Shown: one piece after another, positions 8,263 to 18,387 of the stretch
Layout: the number at the start of each line of letters is the position of its first letter
Position numbering within the stretch: position 1 is the stretch's first letter
DNA from: an uncultured Pelagibacteraceae bacterium
GTDB lineage: Bacteria > Pseudomonadota > Alphaproteobacteria > Pelagibacterales > Pelagibacteraceae
Reading direction: 5' to 3'
Length of the DNA: 64,000 bases
Assembly (NCBI GenBank): GCA_902572345.1
Contig: CACGEW010000004.1
Span: forward strand, 46,750-110,749
Translations under genes and position numbers: made by a program
Notes under the pieces: generated by a model
Database searches by the model: none
Told to the model about the DNA's origin: nothing
The model's input: only the letters and a program-made list of their open reading frames with translations

Positions 8263-10443
8263 TTATATTGATCGCTGAATTTCCTCTGCTAAATAAGACT
8301 CGATTACATCTTTCTCCTTAAAATCTATAAAATCTTTAACACTTATTCCACACTCCAAGCCTGTACCGACTTCTTTAACTTGATTTTTTTCTCTGAAAAT
8401 TGACAAAATTTCACCGTTATATACGACTACACCATCTCTAATTATTCTAGCTTTTGATTTACTTTTTATTTCACCACTTATTACTTTTGAACCTGCAATC
8501 TTACCTGCATTGGAAACTTTAAAAATTTTCTGTATCTCAGCGCTCCCAAGTACTGTTTCTTTAATATCTGGTTCTAACAGTCCTGATAAAGATTTCTCAA
8601 CGTAGTTAATGGCCTCGTATATAATATTGAAATATTTTATATCAACTTTTTGATCTTCTGATAATTTCTTTGCCTCTCTGTTTGGTTTTACATTAAAACC
8701 TATAAGAATTGCATTGGATGCTTTAGCCAATGAAACATCAGTTTCATTTATCATTCCTATATCAGATAAAATAATTTTTGCCTCTACTTCTTTATGTTCA
8801 ATTTTATTAATTGCCATTTTTAATGCTTCGCTTGAACCCTGTACATCAGATTTGATTATAATATTTAACTCATCTTTTTCTTTAACATTATCAAATAGGG
8901 TTGTTTTATCTTTTGCTAAAACTTTATTTTGAGCAGTGTTATTCTTTCTAAATTCGGAGAGTTTTTTTGCTTCATCTTCATCCTGAGTGACCATAAATTC
9001 TGCACCTGCATAAGCTGAGCTATTCATTCCAAGAATTTCTACTGGCATTGATGGTAGTGCCTCATTGACCATTTTTCCTTCATAATTAATCATCGCTCTT
9101 ATCTTTCCCCACGTATCACCGCAAATAAAATAATCGCCTCTATTTAATTTTCCATTGCTAATTAATATTGTCGATACAGGACCTTTACCTTTGTCGATCT
9201 TGGACTCGATAACGACACCTTTGGCCTTATCACTGTAAGAGGCTTTTAGATCTAAAATTTCAGACTGAAGAAGTATATTTTCCTTGAGTTTATCTAAATT
9301 TATCTTTTTTAATGCTGAAACCTCAACAAACAACGTATCTCCACTTAAATCCTCAGCTATAAGTTCGTATTGCATCATTTCATTTTTAATTTTACTAATA
9401 TTTTTCTCTGGTAAGTCACATTTATTTATTGCTACAATTATAGGAACTTTTGCAGCTTTAGCATGTTTAATAGCTTCTACTGTTTGTGGTTTGATGCCAT
9501 CGTCCGCAGCAACAACTAAAACAACTATGTCAGTAATTTTTGATCCTCTAGCTCTCATTTCTGTAAATGCAGCGTGTCCAGGTGTGTCTATAAATGTAAT
9601 TATTTTGTTTTCTCCAGTTTTAACTTGATATGCTCCAATATGTTGAGTAATACCGCCATGTTCCCCCGAAACTACGTTTGTGTCTCTTAAAGAATCTAAC
9701 AAAGATGTTTTGCCATGATCTACATGGCCCATTATTGTGACTACTGGAGGTCTATTTTTGATTATGCCTGTAATTTCTTCTTTTGATTTATTTGTCTCTA
9801 TTGATGGGGCATCTTCCAACATTGGTTTATGTCCAAACTCCTTAACTATATATTCTGCAGTGTCTTTATCTATATTGTGGTTTATTGTGGCTACTACTTT
9901 CATGTTGAAAAGAAATTTAATTATGTCGCTTGATTTTTCAGCCATACGATTTGAAAGTTCTTGTATTGTAATCTGCTCTGGAATTTTAACTTCTCTAATT
10001 ACTTTTTTAAATTCCTTTTTATCTTCACTGTCAGGTTTTTTTTTCTCTTTTAATCTTGCTCGTTTTACTGAAGCTAGACTTCTTTGTTTAATTTCAATTT
10101 CTTCTACGTTTAGTGCTCTTGATACAGTTAGTTTAATATCCCTTTTATCTACTGGTCCTTTTAATTTAAGTTTGCTTTTACCAGCAGGTTTATTATCTTT
10201 TTTTATAAATTCTTTTGTGGCTTGTTGCTCTATGAATTTTCTAGCAAAATTTTTCTTTTTTATTTCTGGGGATGAATTTATATTTGGAGAAGCCTGATTT
10301 TTATTAAAGGTCTTGTTTGATCTAAATGGTTTTTTTTTTTCTACCGAAAATGATTTTTTTCCAGAAGTTGAAATAGAAGACGTATCAATTTTCTTTTTTA
10401 AGTTAGATGAAATTGTAAGTGTTTTTTTTTTATCCTTGTCCAT
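8263..10443 (-). CDS. infB: translation initiation factor IF-2
   Basis: 726 residues, shorter than the roughly 890 of E. coli because the basic N-terminal region is cut down to about 150 low-complexity Lys/Ser-rich residues. An IF2-N domain (about 155-205) precedes the GTPase domain with G1 GHVDHGKTS at 239-247, G3 DTPGH near 290 and G4 NKCD near 340. Domains II, III and IV follow. IF-2 delivers fMet-tRNA to the 30S subunit. It starts 4 nt downstream of nusA. ylxR, usually between nusA and infB in alphaproteobacteria, is absent. Confidence 0.97.
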   Translation of the reverse strand: MDKDKKKTLTISSNLKKKIDTSSISTSGKKSFSVEKKKPFRSNKTFNKNQASPNINSSPEIKKKNFARKFIEQQATKEFIKKDNKPAGKSKLKLKGPVDKRDIKLTVSRALNVEEIEIKQRSLASVKRARLKEKKKPDSEDKKEFKKVIREVKIPEQITIQELSNRMAEKSSDIIKFLFNMKVVATINHNIDKDTAEYIVKEFGHKPMLEDAPSIETNKSKEEITGIIKNRPPVVTIMGHVDHGKTSLLDSLRDTNVVSGEHGGITQHIGAYQVKTGENKIITFIDTPGHAAFTEMRARGSKITDIVVLVVAADDGIKPQTVEAIKHAKAAKVPIIVAINKCDLPEKNISKIKNEMMQYELIAEDLSGDTLFVEVSALKKINLDKLKENILLQSEILDLKASYSDKAKGVVIESKIDKGKGPVSTILISNGKLNRGDYFICGDTWGKIRAMINYEGKMVNEALPSMPVEILGMNSSAYAGAEFMVTQDEDEAKKLSEFRKNNTAQNKVLAKDKTTLFDNVKEKDELNIIIKSDVQGSSEALKMAINKIEHKEVEAKIILSDIGMINETDVSLAKASNAILIGFNVKPNREAKKLSEDQKVDIKYFNIIYEAINYVEKSLSGLLEPDIKETVLGSAEIQKIFKVSNAGKIAGSKVISGEIKSKSKARIIRDGVVVYNGEILSIFREKNQVKEVGTGLECGISVKDFIDFKEKDVIESYLAEEIQRSI

Positions 10444-10447
10444 AACA

Positions 10448-11998
10448 TTACTTGTACGCTATCTCTCTCGCTGCCATTATTAAATCATCAGCTTCTTTTC
10501 TTGATAATGAAAATTCTTCTAAGTATCCATCTATTCTAATTTTCTTACCTTTAATTTCGTCAAAACCTCCGATCAATTCGTCTGACGAAAGATCCGCAAA
10601 ATCGTTCAATTTTTTAATATTTTTTTGTCCTAGTATGACAAGCATACCTTGTGTCATGCCTTTAAGGTTTATTAAATTTTCTTCTACACCGAGTTCCTTT
10701 AATTTTAGTGCAACTGCTTCTTTTTCTTTAATTAAATTCTCTTTCGATCTTGTAATTAGCTCTTTTGCAGTTTCTTCATCAATGGCTTCAATTTTAGAAA
10801 TATCCTCAGGTGCAGATTGAGCTATTTCATCAATGGACACAAAGCCTTCTGAAACCAATAATTGTCCTAATGTTTCATCCACCTCTAAATTTTTAATAAG
10901 GGTTTCTGTTCTATCTTTAAATTCTGCCTGCCTTCTTTCTGAGTCTTCCTTATCTGTGAGTATATCAATTTCATAATTTGTTAATTTAGAAGCTAGCCTT
11001 ACATTTTGTCCTCGTCGACCTATTGCTTTGCTCAAATTTTCCTCAGATAAAATTATATCTATTCTTTTATTATCCTGATCTATTAGAACTCTTTGTATCT
11101 CTGCTGGGGATAAAGACTCAGAGATTAATGTTGGTAAATCCTCTGTCCATTTAATTATATCTATTTTTTCTCCGTGTAATTCATTGACAATAGTTTGTAC
11201 TCTACTTCCTCTCATACCTACACATGCGCCCACGGGATCTATAGATGAGTCTTGGGAATGTACACAAATTTTTGCTCGACTACCTGGATCTCTCGCTACA
11301 GATTTTATTTCAATAGTTCCCTCATAGATTTCTGGCACTTCCTGAAAAAAAAGTTTAGCTAAAAATTGTGGATGAGCTCTTGATAAAAAAATTTGGTGTC
11401 CTTTTAATTCTTTCCTTACTTCATAACAGTAAGCCTTTACCCGGTCACCAGTTTTTAAAATTTCCCTTGGAATTAACTCATCTTTTTTAATAACGCCTTC
11501 CGCTTTACCTAAATCTACTATAACATTTCCATATTCTAATCTTTTAATGATCCCGCTTAAAATTTGGCCTTGTTTATCAATGAAATCTTCATATTGCCTA
11601 TTTTTCTCTGCCTCTCTTACTCTACTACTAATAACTTGTTTAGCGCTTTGAGCTGCTATACGTCCAAAATCAATTTGAGGTAATTCCTCAAAAATTTTTT
11701 CTCCAACTTTCAAATCTTTATTCTCTGGTTTAAGTTTTTTTGCATTTTCGAGTGTTATCTCTCTGGAAGAGTCTTCAACTGTTTCAACAATATTAAGAAC
11801 TTTCTGAATCTTTATATCACCAGTTTCTCTATCTATGAAAACTTCTATATTATTATCATTACCAAATTTAGTTAATGCGGCCTTCTGTATTGCGCTTTCC
11901 ATAGAGCCAATTACTATTTCCTTATCAATAGATTTCTCATTAGCAACAGCTTCTACTATCCTCAATAACTCTAATTTGTCTAAACCTCTATTTAACAT
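10448..11998 (-). CDS. nusA: transcription termination/antitermination factor NusA
   Basis: 516 residues with the usual domain order: an N-terminal RNA-polymerase-binding domain (1-125), an S1 domain (about 135-200, GIIKRLEYGNVIVDLGKAEG), two KH domains (KICVHSQDSSIDPVGACVG; SKAIGRRGQNVRLAS) and C-terminal helix-hairpin acidic repeats. NusA modulates pausing, hairpin-dependent termination and antitermination. A good AGGAG ribosome site lies at 12006-12010. Immediately upstream of it sits a terminator-like hairpin (see 12012-12038), so nusA may control its own transcription. The usual upstream partner rimP is not present; metK is next. Confidence 0.96.
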   Translation of the reverse strand: MLNRGLDKLELLRIVEAVANEKSIDKEIVIGSMESAIQKAALTKFGNDNNIEVFIDRETGDIKIQKVLNIVETVEDSSREITLENAKKLKPENKDLKVGEKIFEELPQIDFGRIAAQSAKQVISSRVREAEKNRQYEDFIDKQGQILSGIIKRLEYGNVIVDLGKAEGVIKKDELIPREILKTGDRVKAYCYEVRKELKGHQIFLSRAHPQFLAKLFFQEVPEIYEGTIEIKSVARDPGSRAKICVHSQDSSIDPVGACVGMRGSRVQTIVNELHGEKIDIIKWTEDLPTLISESLSPAEIQRVLIDQDNKRIDIILSEENLSKAIGRRGQNVRLASKLTNYEIDILTDKEDSERRQAEFKDRTETLIKNLEVDETLGQLLVSEGFVSIDEIAQSAPEDISKIEAIDEETAKELITRSKENLIKEKEAVALKLKELGVEENLINLKGMTQGMLVILGQKNIKKLNDFADLSSDELIGGFDEIKGKKIRIDGYLEEFSLSRKEADDLIMAAREIAYK

Positions 11999-12011
11999 TT
12001 TAATCTCTCCT

Positions 12012-12038
12012 AAAAAAAAATGGGCTACAGCCCATTTT
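12012..12038 (-). terminator. intrinsic terminator / attenuator in the nusA leader, downstream of metK
   Basis: Arms 12017-12025 and 12030-12038 (minus strand AAAATGGGC / GCCCATTTT) form a perfect 9-bp stem with a 4-nt loop. On the minus strand the stem is followed by a run of eight or nine T residues ending at 12012. It can end metK-side transcripts. The nusA start codon is only 13 nt further on, and the ribosome site AGGAG abuts the T run. No promoter fits between hairpin and gene, so nusA expression must involve read-through, as in an attenuator. A TATAAAT -10-like sequence (minus strand, near 12052) lies just upstream of the hairpin. Confidence 0.8.
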
Positions 12039-12095
12039 AAAAGTTCAATTATTTATATGTTTTTTTAAAAGAAAATTATGGTTTTTTCAAGATTA

Positions 12096-13256
12096 CTATT
12101 TAAATAAATCTATTTTATCAGTTTTTTCCCAAGTAAATTCCCCTTTATTAGACGGCTTTCTACCAAAGTGTCCATAAGCGGATGTAATTTCATAGATCGG
12201 ATTGTTCAGCTTTAGCATTTCTCTTATTCCTCTAGGCGATAAATTAAAATTATTTTCAATGACTTTTTTCACTTTTTCTACTTTTTCTTCATCGCCGTTA
12301 GCTAATTTAATGAAAATAGATAGAGGTTTTGAAACTCCAATGGCATACGCAAGTTGAATTAAACATTTTTCTGAAACACCAGCAGCAACAATATTTTTTG
12401 CTAAATATCTTGAAGCGTAGGCAGCAGATCTATCTACTTTTGTAGGGTCTTTGCCTGAAAAGGCACCGCCTCCATGGGGTGCAGCGCCACCATATGTATC
12501 AACTATAATTTTCCTTCCAGTAAGTCCGGTGTCACCATCTGGTCCACCAATAATGAATTGGCCAGTAGGATTTATATAAATTTCTTTTGGATCTAAATCT
12601 TTTAAAAATTCTTCTGGTATTGATTTTTTGATATAAGGTATCACTGCGTCTCTTACTTTTTCTTGATTAAGATCTTTTGAGTGTTGAGTTGAAATTACTA
12701 CAGAAGTAACTTTTACTGGTCTTTCGTTCTCATATAACATTGTAACCTGACTCTTTGAGTCGGGCTCAATTCCTGGCAAACTACCCTTTTTTCTGTCTTC
12801 TGCCATCAGTCTAAGTATTTTGTGAGAATAGTGTATAGGTGCTGGCATTAAATCTTCTGTTTCTTTACATGCATACCCAAACATTATTCCTTGATCACCT
12901 GCTCCTTCATCTTTGTTATCTTTAGAATCTACACCCATTGCAATATCGGAAGATTGTTCGTGAAGAAAAGTCTCGATATTAGCGTTTTTCCAACTAAATC
13001 CTTCTTGGTCATAACCAATATCCTTTATACAGTCTCTAACTTTCGAAATTAATTCATCTTTATTTATTTTTGGTCCTCTGGTTTCTCCAGCTAAAACAAT
13101 TTTATTTGTAGTAGTAAGTGTTTCACAAGCTACTCTTGAAAAGGGGTCTTTAGACAAATAAGAGTCTACAACCATATCTGAAATCCTGTCACAAACTTTA
13201 TCTGGATGACCTTCGGAAACTGACTCGCTTGTAAATAAATATTCTTTTTTAGACAT
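12096..13256 (-). CDS. metK: S-adenosylmethionine synthetase
   Basis: 386 residues, the standard length for MetK, which makes SAM from methionine and ATP. Visible signatures are the N-terminal [12 protein letters not shown], the hexapeptide GAGDQG in the central region and the phosphate-binding loop [16 protein letters not shown]. It overlaps lnt by 8 nt. The start therefore lies inside lnt, and no riboswitch or independent leader is possible directly upstream. A strong hairpin-T-run follows at 12038-12012. trmB and rimP, which usually follow in this synteny block, are missing. Confidence 0.97.
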   Translation of the reverse strand: MSKKEYLFTSESVSEGHPDKVCDRISDMVVDSYLSKDPFSRVACETLTTTNKIVLAGETRGPKINKDELISKVRDCIKDIGYDQEGFSWKNANIETFLHEQSSDIAMGVDSKDNKDEGAGDQGIMFGYACKETEDLMPAPIHYSHKILRLMAEDRKKGSLPGIEPDSKSQVTMLYENERPVKVTSVVISTQHSKDLNQEKVRDAVIPYIKKSIPEEFLKDLDPKEIYINPTGQFIIGGPDGDTGLTGRKIIVDTYGGAAPHGGGAFSGKDPTKVDRSAAYASRYLAKNIVAAGVSEKCLIQLAYAIGVSKPLSIFIKLANGDEEKVEKVKKVIENNFNLSPRGIREMLKLNNPIYEITSAYGHFGRKPSNKGEFTWEKTDKIDLFK

Positions 13257-14802
13257 TTTTTTTTTTGTACAATTGAAAAATAAGAAGATATGTAATTAAA
13301 AGTATAAAAAAGATCAAATCATTTTTGACTTTATTTGATTTTATTAACGGCACCTCAAGTTCAATATTTCCTGCTTCATTTCTATTTAATTGTCTAATTA
13401 TATTCCCTTTATTATCAATAATAGCACTTACACCTTGATTTGCTGATCTCAGTAAATATGTATTATTTTCAACCGCTCTAAAAATTGATTTAGCAAAATG
13501 CTGATTTGGGCCTTTAGAATTTCCAAACCACCCATCTTCTGAAATATTTATAATTAGATTTGTGTCGTTTGACGATTTTTGTATCAAATCGGTGAAAATT
13601 ATTTCATAGCAAATAAGTGGTAAAATATTCAATTCTCCTAATAATAAATTATTATCATTTTTTCCTTTTAAAAAAGATCCGTGACCTTCGGTTATTTTTT
13701 TTAAACCAAATTTGTTTAAAAGATGTTCGAATGGTAAAAATTCACCAAACGGAACAAGTTTTCTTTTATTATAGCTCTGAATGATTTCAAAATCATTATT
13801 TACCAATAGTAAGCTATTATATGGTAGACCTGTTTTTGGATCCAATCTGTTGCTTCCAAAAATTATGCGATGCTTCTCTGAAAAATTTTTAGAAATTAAA
13901 TCCTTAAAAATGATAATTTCATTGTAATTGTAACCACTAAATACGCCCTCAGGCCATATGAACAAAGTTTCTCGGTTTTTATCTGGATCACTATATCTAA
14001 TTAAGCTCTTGAACCTTTTTAAAATATCCTCATTGGCTAAACCGTAAGTTAAATCAAAATTTGGAGAAATAACCTTTACAAAAAATTTATTACTATTCTT
14101 TAAAGTTTGTTTGTTTTTGTTAATCTCATAATTTCCAAAAATGTAAGTTGATAAAATTATAAAACTGGCCAAGCTTAGATAAGTTATTTTTTTGATAAAA
14201 TTGATATTAAAAAAAATTATTACAGGTAAAGTAAAGAAGGTTATAATCAACAAATTATATGAATGTAGACCAATTTTATTCAATATTTGAAAAATTTCGT
14301 TTGCCCAAGTTGTGCTGTAAGCCCATAAGTTCCAGGGAAAGCCTGTTAATATTTTTGATCTTAAATAATCTGATAATGCTAAGCTTCCAGAGAATATTAA
14401 TAACGATGGTAAATCAAATTTTAAATAGGGGCCTATAAGTAAAATTATAAAAGCCAGGAACAAACTCAAAAATAAAGGTATCAAAATTAAAGCAAACGGT
14501 ATTAAAATTTTAAAATTGTCATCAAAAGTTAATGAGTTAGTGATCCATGAAATATTGCTTAAATAAAAACCATATCCAAATACTAAACCAAAAATAAATA
14601 AATTTTTTTTGTAAGGTTTTTTACGGTAAATAGTTTTTGATCTTTTATTAATGTAACAGATTAAGAAAAAAAAAATTGGTAAAACTATAAAATTTATTAA
14701 TATAAAATTAAAAGGCTCAAAAGATAAAACCGTTATCGCTCCAATTACAAATGGTGCGATATAAAGTATTAAAAAACGGTTATTTTGATACTTTTTTAAC
14801 AT
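13249..14802 (-). CDS. lnt: apolipoprotein N-acyltransferase
   Basis: 517 residues: six or more hydrophobic N-terminal segments (about 10-225), then a periplasmic nitrilase domain. The catalytic triad is complete: Glu285 (WPEGVFSG), Lys346 ([14 protein letters not shown]) and Cys398 (LPLICYE). It transfers the third acyl chain onto lipoproteins at the outer face of the inner membrane. This fits the several lipobox proteins in this window (26369, 39400, 42491). The gene overlaps ybeY by 23 nt and metK by 8 nt. Confidence 0.95.
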   Translation of the reverse strand: MLKKYQNNRFLILYIAPFVIGAITVLSFEPFNFILINFIVLPIFFFLICYINKRSKTIYRKKPYKKNLFIFGLVFGYGFYLSNISWITNSLTFDDNFKILIPFALILIPLFLSLFLAFIILLIGPYLKFDLPSLLIFSGSLALSDYLRSKILTGFPWNLWAYSTTWANEIFQILNKIGLHSYNLLIITFFTLPVIIFFNINFIKKITYLSLASFIILSTYIFGNYEINKNKQTLKNSNKFFVKVISPNFDLTYGLANEDILKRFKSLIRYSDPDKNRETLFIWPEGVFSGYNYNEIIIFKDLISKNFSEKHRIIFGSNRLDPKTGLPYNSLLLVNNDFEIIQSYNKRKLVPFGEFLPFEHLLNKFGLKKITEGHGSFLKGKNDNNLLLGELNILPLICYEIIFTDLIQKSSNDTNLIINISEDGWFGNSKGPNQHFAKSIFRAVENNTYLLRSANQGVSAIIDNKGNIIRQLNRNEAGNIELEVPLIKSNKVKNDLIFFILLITYLLIFQLYKKKNV

Positions 14803-15262
14803 TAATTATACCTAAATATTTTTTTTCTACTTTGCTCATTTTTTCATAGTCAGAGTCTTTTATATGATCATAACCAAATAAATGAATTAAGCCGTGTATC
14901 CACAGCTGGTCAAAATTTGTTTTGAAATCTTTAGAACTCTTTTTACTTCTTACATGATCCAAGTTAATAATCATATCACCTAAATATATTTCCTTATTAT
15001 TTTTTAAAATTTTCTTAAAATCTTTTTTTTTATTAAAAGGAAAAGAGAGAACATCTGTTGCTCTATCTTTGTTTCTGAATTTTTTGTTAAAATATTTTAT
15101 TTCCTTTTTATCTGTAAGAAGTAGACTGCAAGTAAAAAGATTTTTTGTTTTAGTTATACTCTTAGAGTTTAATTTATTTACTTTACGATCAATATAGTTA
15201 TTTAGATTTTTTATATGACGGTGCCAACGATTATCGTTGATAATGACATTAATTCTTATCAT
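14780..15262 (-). CDS. ybeY: endoribonuclease YbeY (16S rRNA maturation)
   Basis: The zinc-binding motif HGLIHLFGYDH, with its three conserved histidines, identifies this as YbeY, which takes part in 16S rRNA 3'-end maturation and ribosome quality control. I place the start at the ATG at 15262 (160 aa; MIRINVIINDNRW) because family members begin with a short beta strand there. The longer reading up to 15304 would add 14 residues that lie within phoH. It overlaps phoH by 14 nt and lnt by 23 nt. The tlyC/corC gene usually found between ybeY and lnt is absent. Confidence 0.92.
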   Translation of the reverse strand: MIRINVIINDNRWHRHIKNLNNYIDRKVNKLNSKSITKTKNLFTCSLLLTDKKEIKYFNKKFRNKDRATDVLSFPFNKKKDFKKILKNNKEIYLGDMIINLDHVRSKKSSKDFKTNFDQLWIHGLIHLFGYDHIKDSDYEKMSKVEKKYLGIINVKKVSK

Positions 15263-16253
15263 CCGAACTTTTAGTCTGATAAGCCTTAATAATTTTTGAA
15301 ACAAGTGGATGTCTCACTACATCGTTATGATCAAATTCTATTATTTTAATTTCACTTAGATCTTTTAAAATTTGTTTAGATTTTATCAAACCTGAGTGAC
15401 TTTTATTTATTAAATCAACTTGGCTAGGATCCCCATTGACTACTAACTTGGAATTTTCACCAATTCTTGTTAAAAACATTTTAATTTGTGTTTCTGTAGC
15501 ATTTTGAGCTTCATCTAAAATTGCAAAACAGTTTTTTAAAGTTCTTCCTCTCATAAATGCTAAAGGGGCTATTTCTATTTCTCCTGTTTCTATTTTTTTT
15601 TGAATTTTATCAGCTCCAAATAATTCATATAAAGCGTCGTAAAGAGGTCTTAAATAAGGATCAACTTTTTCTTTCATATCGCCAGGTAAAAATCCTAATT
15701 TTTCCCCTGCTTCTACTGCCGGCCTCGATAATATTACTCTATCAATTTTTTTCTCTATTAATAATGTAATTGCTACGGAAACAGCTAAAAAACTTTTTCC
15801 AGTTCCTGCAGGACCCAAAGACATAACTATATCATTTTCTTTTAAGGCTTTTATATATTCAGATTGTTTTTCAGATCTCGCTATAACTGATTTTTTTGGA
15901 GTTTTGATTATTTGATTAAAAGACTTAACATTTGAATTCTTTGATTTTAAATTGTTTTCCACAGACAAAACTATATCTTCTTTTTCAATTACTTTCGTTA
16001 AAAAATACTTGTTTATTAAAAACTTTATGGATTCGCAAAAAGTAGATAGATTTTCTTTTTCACCTTTACAGGTTATTGAATTACCCCTAAAAAATACATT
16101 TGTGTTAGTTAATTTAGACAAACTCTTCAAGTTCTGATCAAATTGACCAACTATAGCCATCAGCATTTCATTATCATTAATTGAAATATTTGCCGTCTCA
16201 TTGTCTATCTTTTTGATAATAAGAATTTGTTCTAATTTACTAATTTCTGACAT
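15249..16253 (-). CDS. PhoH-like ATPase
   Basis: 334 residues. Walker A GPAGTGKS lies at 147-154 and Walker B is FAILDEAQN, with a sensor-like segment KLVVNGDPSQVDL. This is the PhoH family, often coupled to ybeY and linked to RNA metabolism. The N-terminal ~100 residues form the less conserved, possibly nucleic-acid-binding part. It sits 3 nt downstream of miaB and overlaps ybeY, the canonical miaB-phoH-ybeY order. Confidence 0.93.
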   Translation of the reverse strand: MSEISKLEQILIIKKIDNETANISINDNEMLMAIVGQFDQNLKSLSKLTNTNVFFRGNSITCKGEKENLSTFCESIKFLINKYFLTKVIEKEDIVLSVENNLKSKNSNVKSFNQIIKTPKKSVIARSEKQSEYIKALKENDIVMSLGPAGTGKSFLAVSVAITLLIEKKIDRVILSRPAVEAGEKLGFLPGDMKEKVDPYLRPLYDALYELFGADKIQKKIETGEIEIAPLAFMRGRTLKNCFAILDEAQNATETQIKMFLTRIGENSKLVVNGDPSQVDLINKSHSGLIKSKQILKDLSEIKIIEFDHNDVVRHPLVSKIIKAYQTKSSDDKN

Positions 16254-16256
16254 ATA

Positions 16257-17585
16257 TCAGGCTGCATAATTTGTTTGATTTAAAACTATTTCACCAAATA
16301 AGGTATTTTGATTTCCATTAAAAATTTTAACATTTTTAACTTTTCCAACCAAATTTTCATTACTTTCTACAATTACTGAATTAAATAACTCATCTCTACC
16401 AAAATATTTATTTCCGTTTTTCATCTTATTTTCGAATAAAACTGCAGCATGATTATTTATTAAATTTTCTCTAAAATTTTTTTTAGTTTTCTCAGCGATT
16501 ATCTGAAAATGTATTAATCTCTTTTTTGCAATTGAGGAGTCTATTTTTACTAAATCATTTGCAGGAGTTCCTGGTCTTGCATTAAACATAAAAGAGTAGG
16601 AATTAATAAACTTAACATCATTCATTAACTTTATAGTTTCATAAAAGTCTTTATTCGTTTCTCCGGGGTATCCTATTATAAAATCACTTGAGAATTTTAT
16701 ACTTGATTTAATGTCTAATAATTTGTCAACAATTTTTCTATAATCTTCAATAGTGTGGTTTCTATTCATTGCTTGTAATATTTTATTTGATCCACTTTGG
16801 ACCGGTAAATGTACTAATGGCATTAATTTTTCACAATTTTTGTGAGCATCAATTAAGTCCTGGGTGAAATCTTTTGGATGTGAAGTGGTATACCGAATTC
16901 TTTTTAAATTTTTAATCATTGATATATTGAAAATTAAATCTGATAATCTTTTATTTTCATAACTGTAAGCATTTACATTTTGTCCAAGTAACGTGATTTC
17001 CTGTGCCCCGTTTTCTACTAGCTGGTTAGCTTCTTCTAATATTTCTTTTACAGATCTTGAAAATTCCGCGCCTCTTGTGTACGGAACTACGCAAAATTTG
17101 CAAAACTTATCACATCCTTCCTGTATTGTTAAAAAAGTTGAAATCTTATTATTTGAATTCTTAAGTGAGTTTAAAGTGTCAAATTTATCTATTACGTCAA
17201 ATTCAGTTATATTTTTTAATGCAGTTTTTTTTTTAATTTTTAATATCACATCATTAATTTGATGATAAGATTGAGGACCTATTACTGCATCAATATATTT
17301 TTCTTTTTTTAATAATATATCTCCTTCAGCCTGAGCAACACAACCTGCTATAATTACAATTGGTTTTATTTTTTTTCTAAACTCTTTTTTAAGTCTGCCT
17401 ATTTCATGATAAACTTTTTCTGTCGCTTTTTCCCGTATGTGACATGTATTTAAAATATAACACTGCGCTTCCTGCACATTTTTTGTTTGCATAAAGTTTA
17501 TTTTTTTTGTGAGGTCCAAAATACGACTGCTGTCATATTCATTCATTTGGCATCCCAGTGTTTTAATGAAGATTTTATTTGGCAA
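16257..17585 (-). CDS. miaB: tRNA-2-methylthio-N6-dimethylallyladenosine synthase MiaB
   Basis: 442 residues, normal for MiaB, which methylthiolates i6A37 of tRNAs that read U-initial codons. The N-terminal methylthiotransferase domain has Cys12 (LGCQMNEYDS), Cys48 (NTCHIREKA) and Cys82 (AGCVAQAEG), which bind the auxiliary cluster. The radical-SAM CxxxCxxC is Cys158, Cys162 and Cys165. A TRAM domain covers roughly the last 65 residues. It starts 1 nt after the fur stop codon. Confidence 0.95.
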   Translation of the reverse strand: MPNKIFIKTLGCQMNEYDSSRILDLTKKINFMQTKNVQEAQCYILNTCHIREKATEKVYHEIGRLKKEFRKKIKPIVIIAGCVAQAEGDILLKKEKYIDAVIGPQSYHQINDVILKIKKKTALKNITEFDVIDKFDTLNSLKNSNNKISTFLTIQEGCDKFCKFCVVPYTRGAEFSRSVKEILEEANQLVENGAQEITLLGQNVNAYSYENKRLSDLIFNISMIKNLKRIRYTTSHPKDFTQDLIDAHKNCEKLMPLVHLPVQSGSNKILQAMNRNHTIEDYRKIVDKLLDIKSSIKFSSDFIIGYPGETNKDFYETIKLMNDVKFINSYSFMFNARPGTPANDLVKIDSSIAKKRLIHFQIIAEKTKKNFRENLINNHAAVLFENKMKNGNKYFGRDELFNSVIVESNENLVGKVKNVKIFNGNQNTLFGEIVLNQTNYAA

Positions 17586-17586
17586 A

Positions 17587-17994
17587 TTATTTTTTTATTT
17601 TTGAACCATAAAGTTCTAGTTTGTGATCTACTAATTTGTAACCTAACTTTTTAGCAACCTCGTTTTGAAGTTTTTCAATATCTTTGTCTACGAATTCTAT
17701 TATTTCACCGCTATTAATGTCTATTAGATGATCGTGATGTTCGTCTGGTGATTGTTCGTATCTTGCCTTACCTCCTTTGAACTCATGTTTTTCTAAAATA
17801 CCAGCTTCTTCAAAGAGTTTTACAGTTCGGTATACAGTTGCAATACTAATTTTCTTATCTACTGAACTTACTCTTTTATGCAGTTCATCAACATCTGGAT
17901 GATCTTTCGACTCTGACATTACTTCAGCAATTATTTTTCTTTGTTCTGTTAACCTTACGCCTTTTTTTTTACATTTCTCTTCGATTGAATTCAT
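17587..17994 (-). CDS. fur: Fur/Mur-type metal-responsive repressor
   Basis: 135 residues. The winged helix carries recognition helix SIATVYRTVKLF (50-61), followed by the canonical metal site motif DEHHDH (His86, His87, His89) and the hinge metal-ligand segment SGEIIEF. In alphaproteobacteria the orthologue at this position (next to miaB) is often manganese-responsive (Mur) rather than iron-responsive. The sequence alone does not decide, and the separate Irr gene at 2544 argues for a Mur-like role. The structural-zinc CxxC pairs of E. coli Fur are absent, as is common in this clade. Confidence 0.85.
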   Translation of the reverse strand: MNSIEEKCKKKGVRLTEQRKIIAEVMSESKDHPDVDELHKRVSSVDKKISIATVYRTVKLFEEAGILEKHEFKGGKARYEQSPDEHHDHLIDINSGEIIEFVDKDIEKLQNEVAKKLGYKLVDHKLELYGSKIKK

Positions 17995-18003
17995 CAGATT
18001 AAT

Positions 18004-18387
18004 CTAACTTATATATAAGGGTTTAATCAAATTTTTTTGTATTAAATCTTTTTTAATTAAAAGTTCAATATTACTAAGGCTAAATTGTCCCAAATCTGTG
18101 TTTTTAAATCCATATAAACTCACTTTTTTCGAAATTTTCATTCCTTTTGCTACTGCCAAAGAAAGTCTGATAGATGAAAAGCTACCTGGCCCATTATTAA
18201 CAAGAATTGAAAAATCTTTGCTAATATTTACTTTGTATTTTTTTGTAAGATTTAATATGGTTGAAACTAGCTGGTCGTAATTATTTACTTTGCGGTCAAA
18301 ATCGTGGATAAAAAAATTTTTATTCACTTTTAATCCGATTTTGTCATTTTTGCCTATGCAATTAAATACTAAAAAATCTTTTATCAT
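18004..18387 (-). CDS. tsaB: short TsaB-like protein (t6A tRNA modification)
   Basis: 127 residues, roughly 55 percent of the usual 220-230. It keeps the most conserved TsaB segment (VNNGPGSFSSIRLSLAVAKGM, about 64-83) and the C-terminal KPLYIS typical of the family's end. The middle of the C-terminal lobe is missing. TsaB partners TsaD and TsaE in making threonylcarbamoyl-adenosine 37. The retained part corresponds to the N-terminal lobe that contacts TsaD. It sits at the conserved tsaB-(rimI)-fur position, with rimI absent. Its 5' end overlaps the divergent deacetylase gene by about 32 nt. It could be a working minimal TsaB or a decaying gene; the reading frame is intact. Confidence 0.75.
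   Translation of the reverse strand: MIKDFLVFNCIGKNDKIGLKVNKNFFIHDFDRKVNNYDQLVSTILNLTKKYKVNISKDFSILVNNGPGSFSSIRLSLAVAKGMKISKKVSLYGFKNTDLGQFSLSNIELLIKKDLIQKNLIKPLYIS

Noticed and set aside
9737..10297. 186-residue open frame on the plus strand inside infB
   Set aside because: It lies entirely antisense to the well-supported infB frame, has a low-complexity Ser/Phe-rich translation that mirrors Lys/Glu/Asn-rich coding, and matches no family. Similar antisense frames in nusA, pnp, bax and rbfA were left out for the same reason.
10360..10440. Long A/T homopolymer runs (for example in infB, ybeY, coaE) as frameshift or phase-variation sites
   Set aside because: All reading frames continue intact through these runs, and such tracts are expected from Lys/Phe codons at this AT content.
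13249..13300. SAM riboswitch upstream of metK
   Set aside because: metK starts inside lnt with an 8-nt overlap, leaving no leader, and no GC-rich paired elements are visible there.
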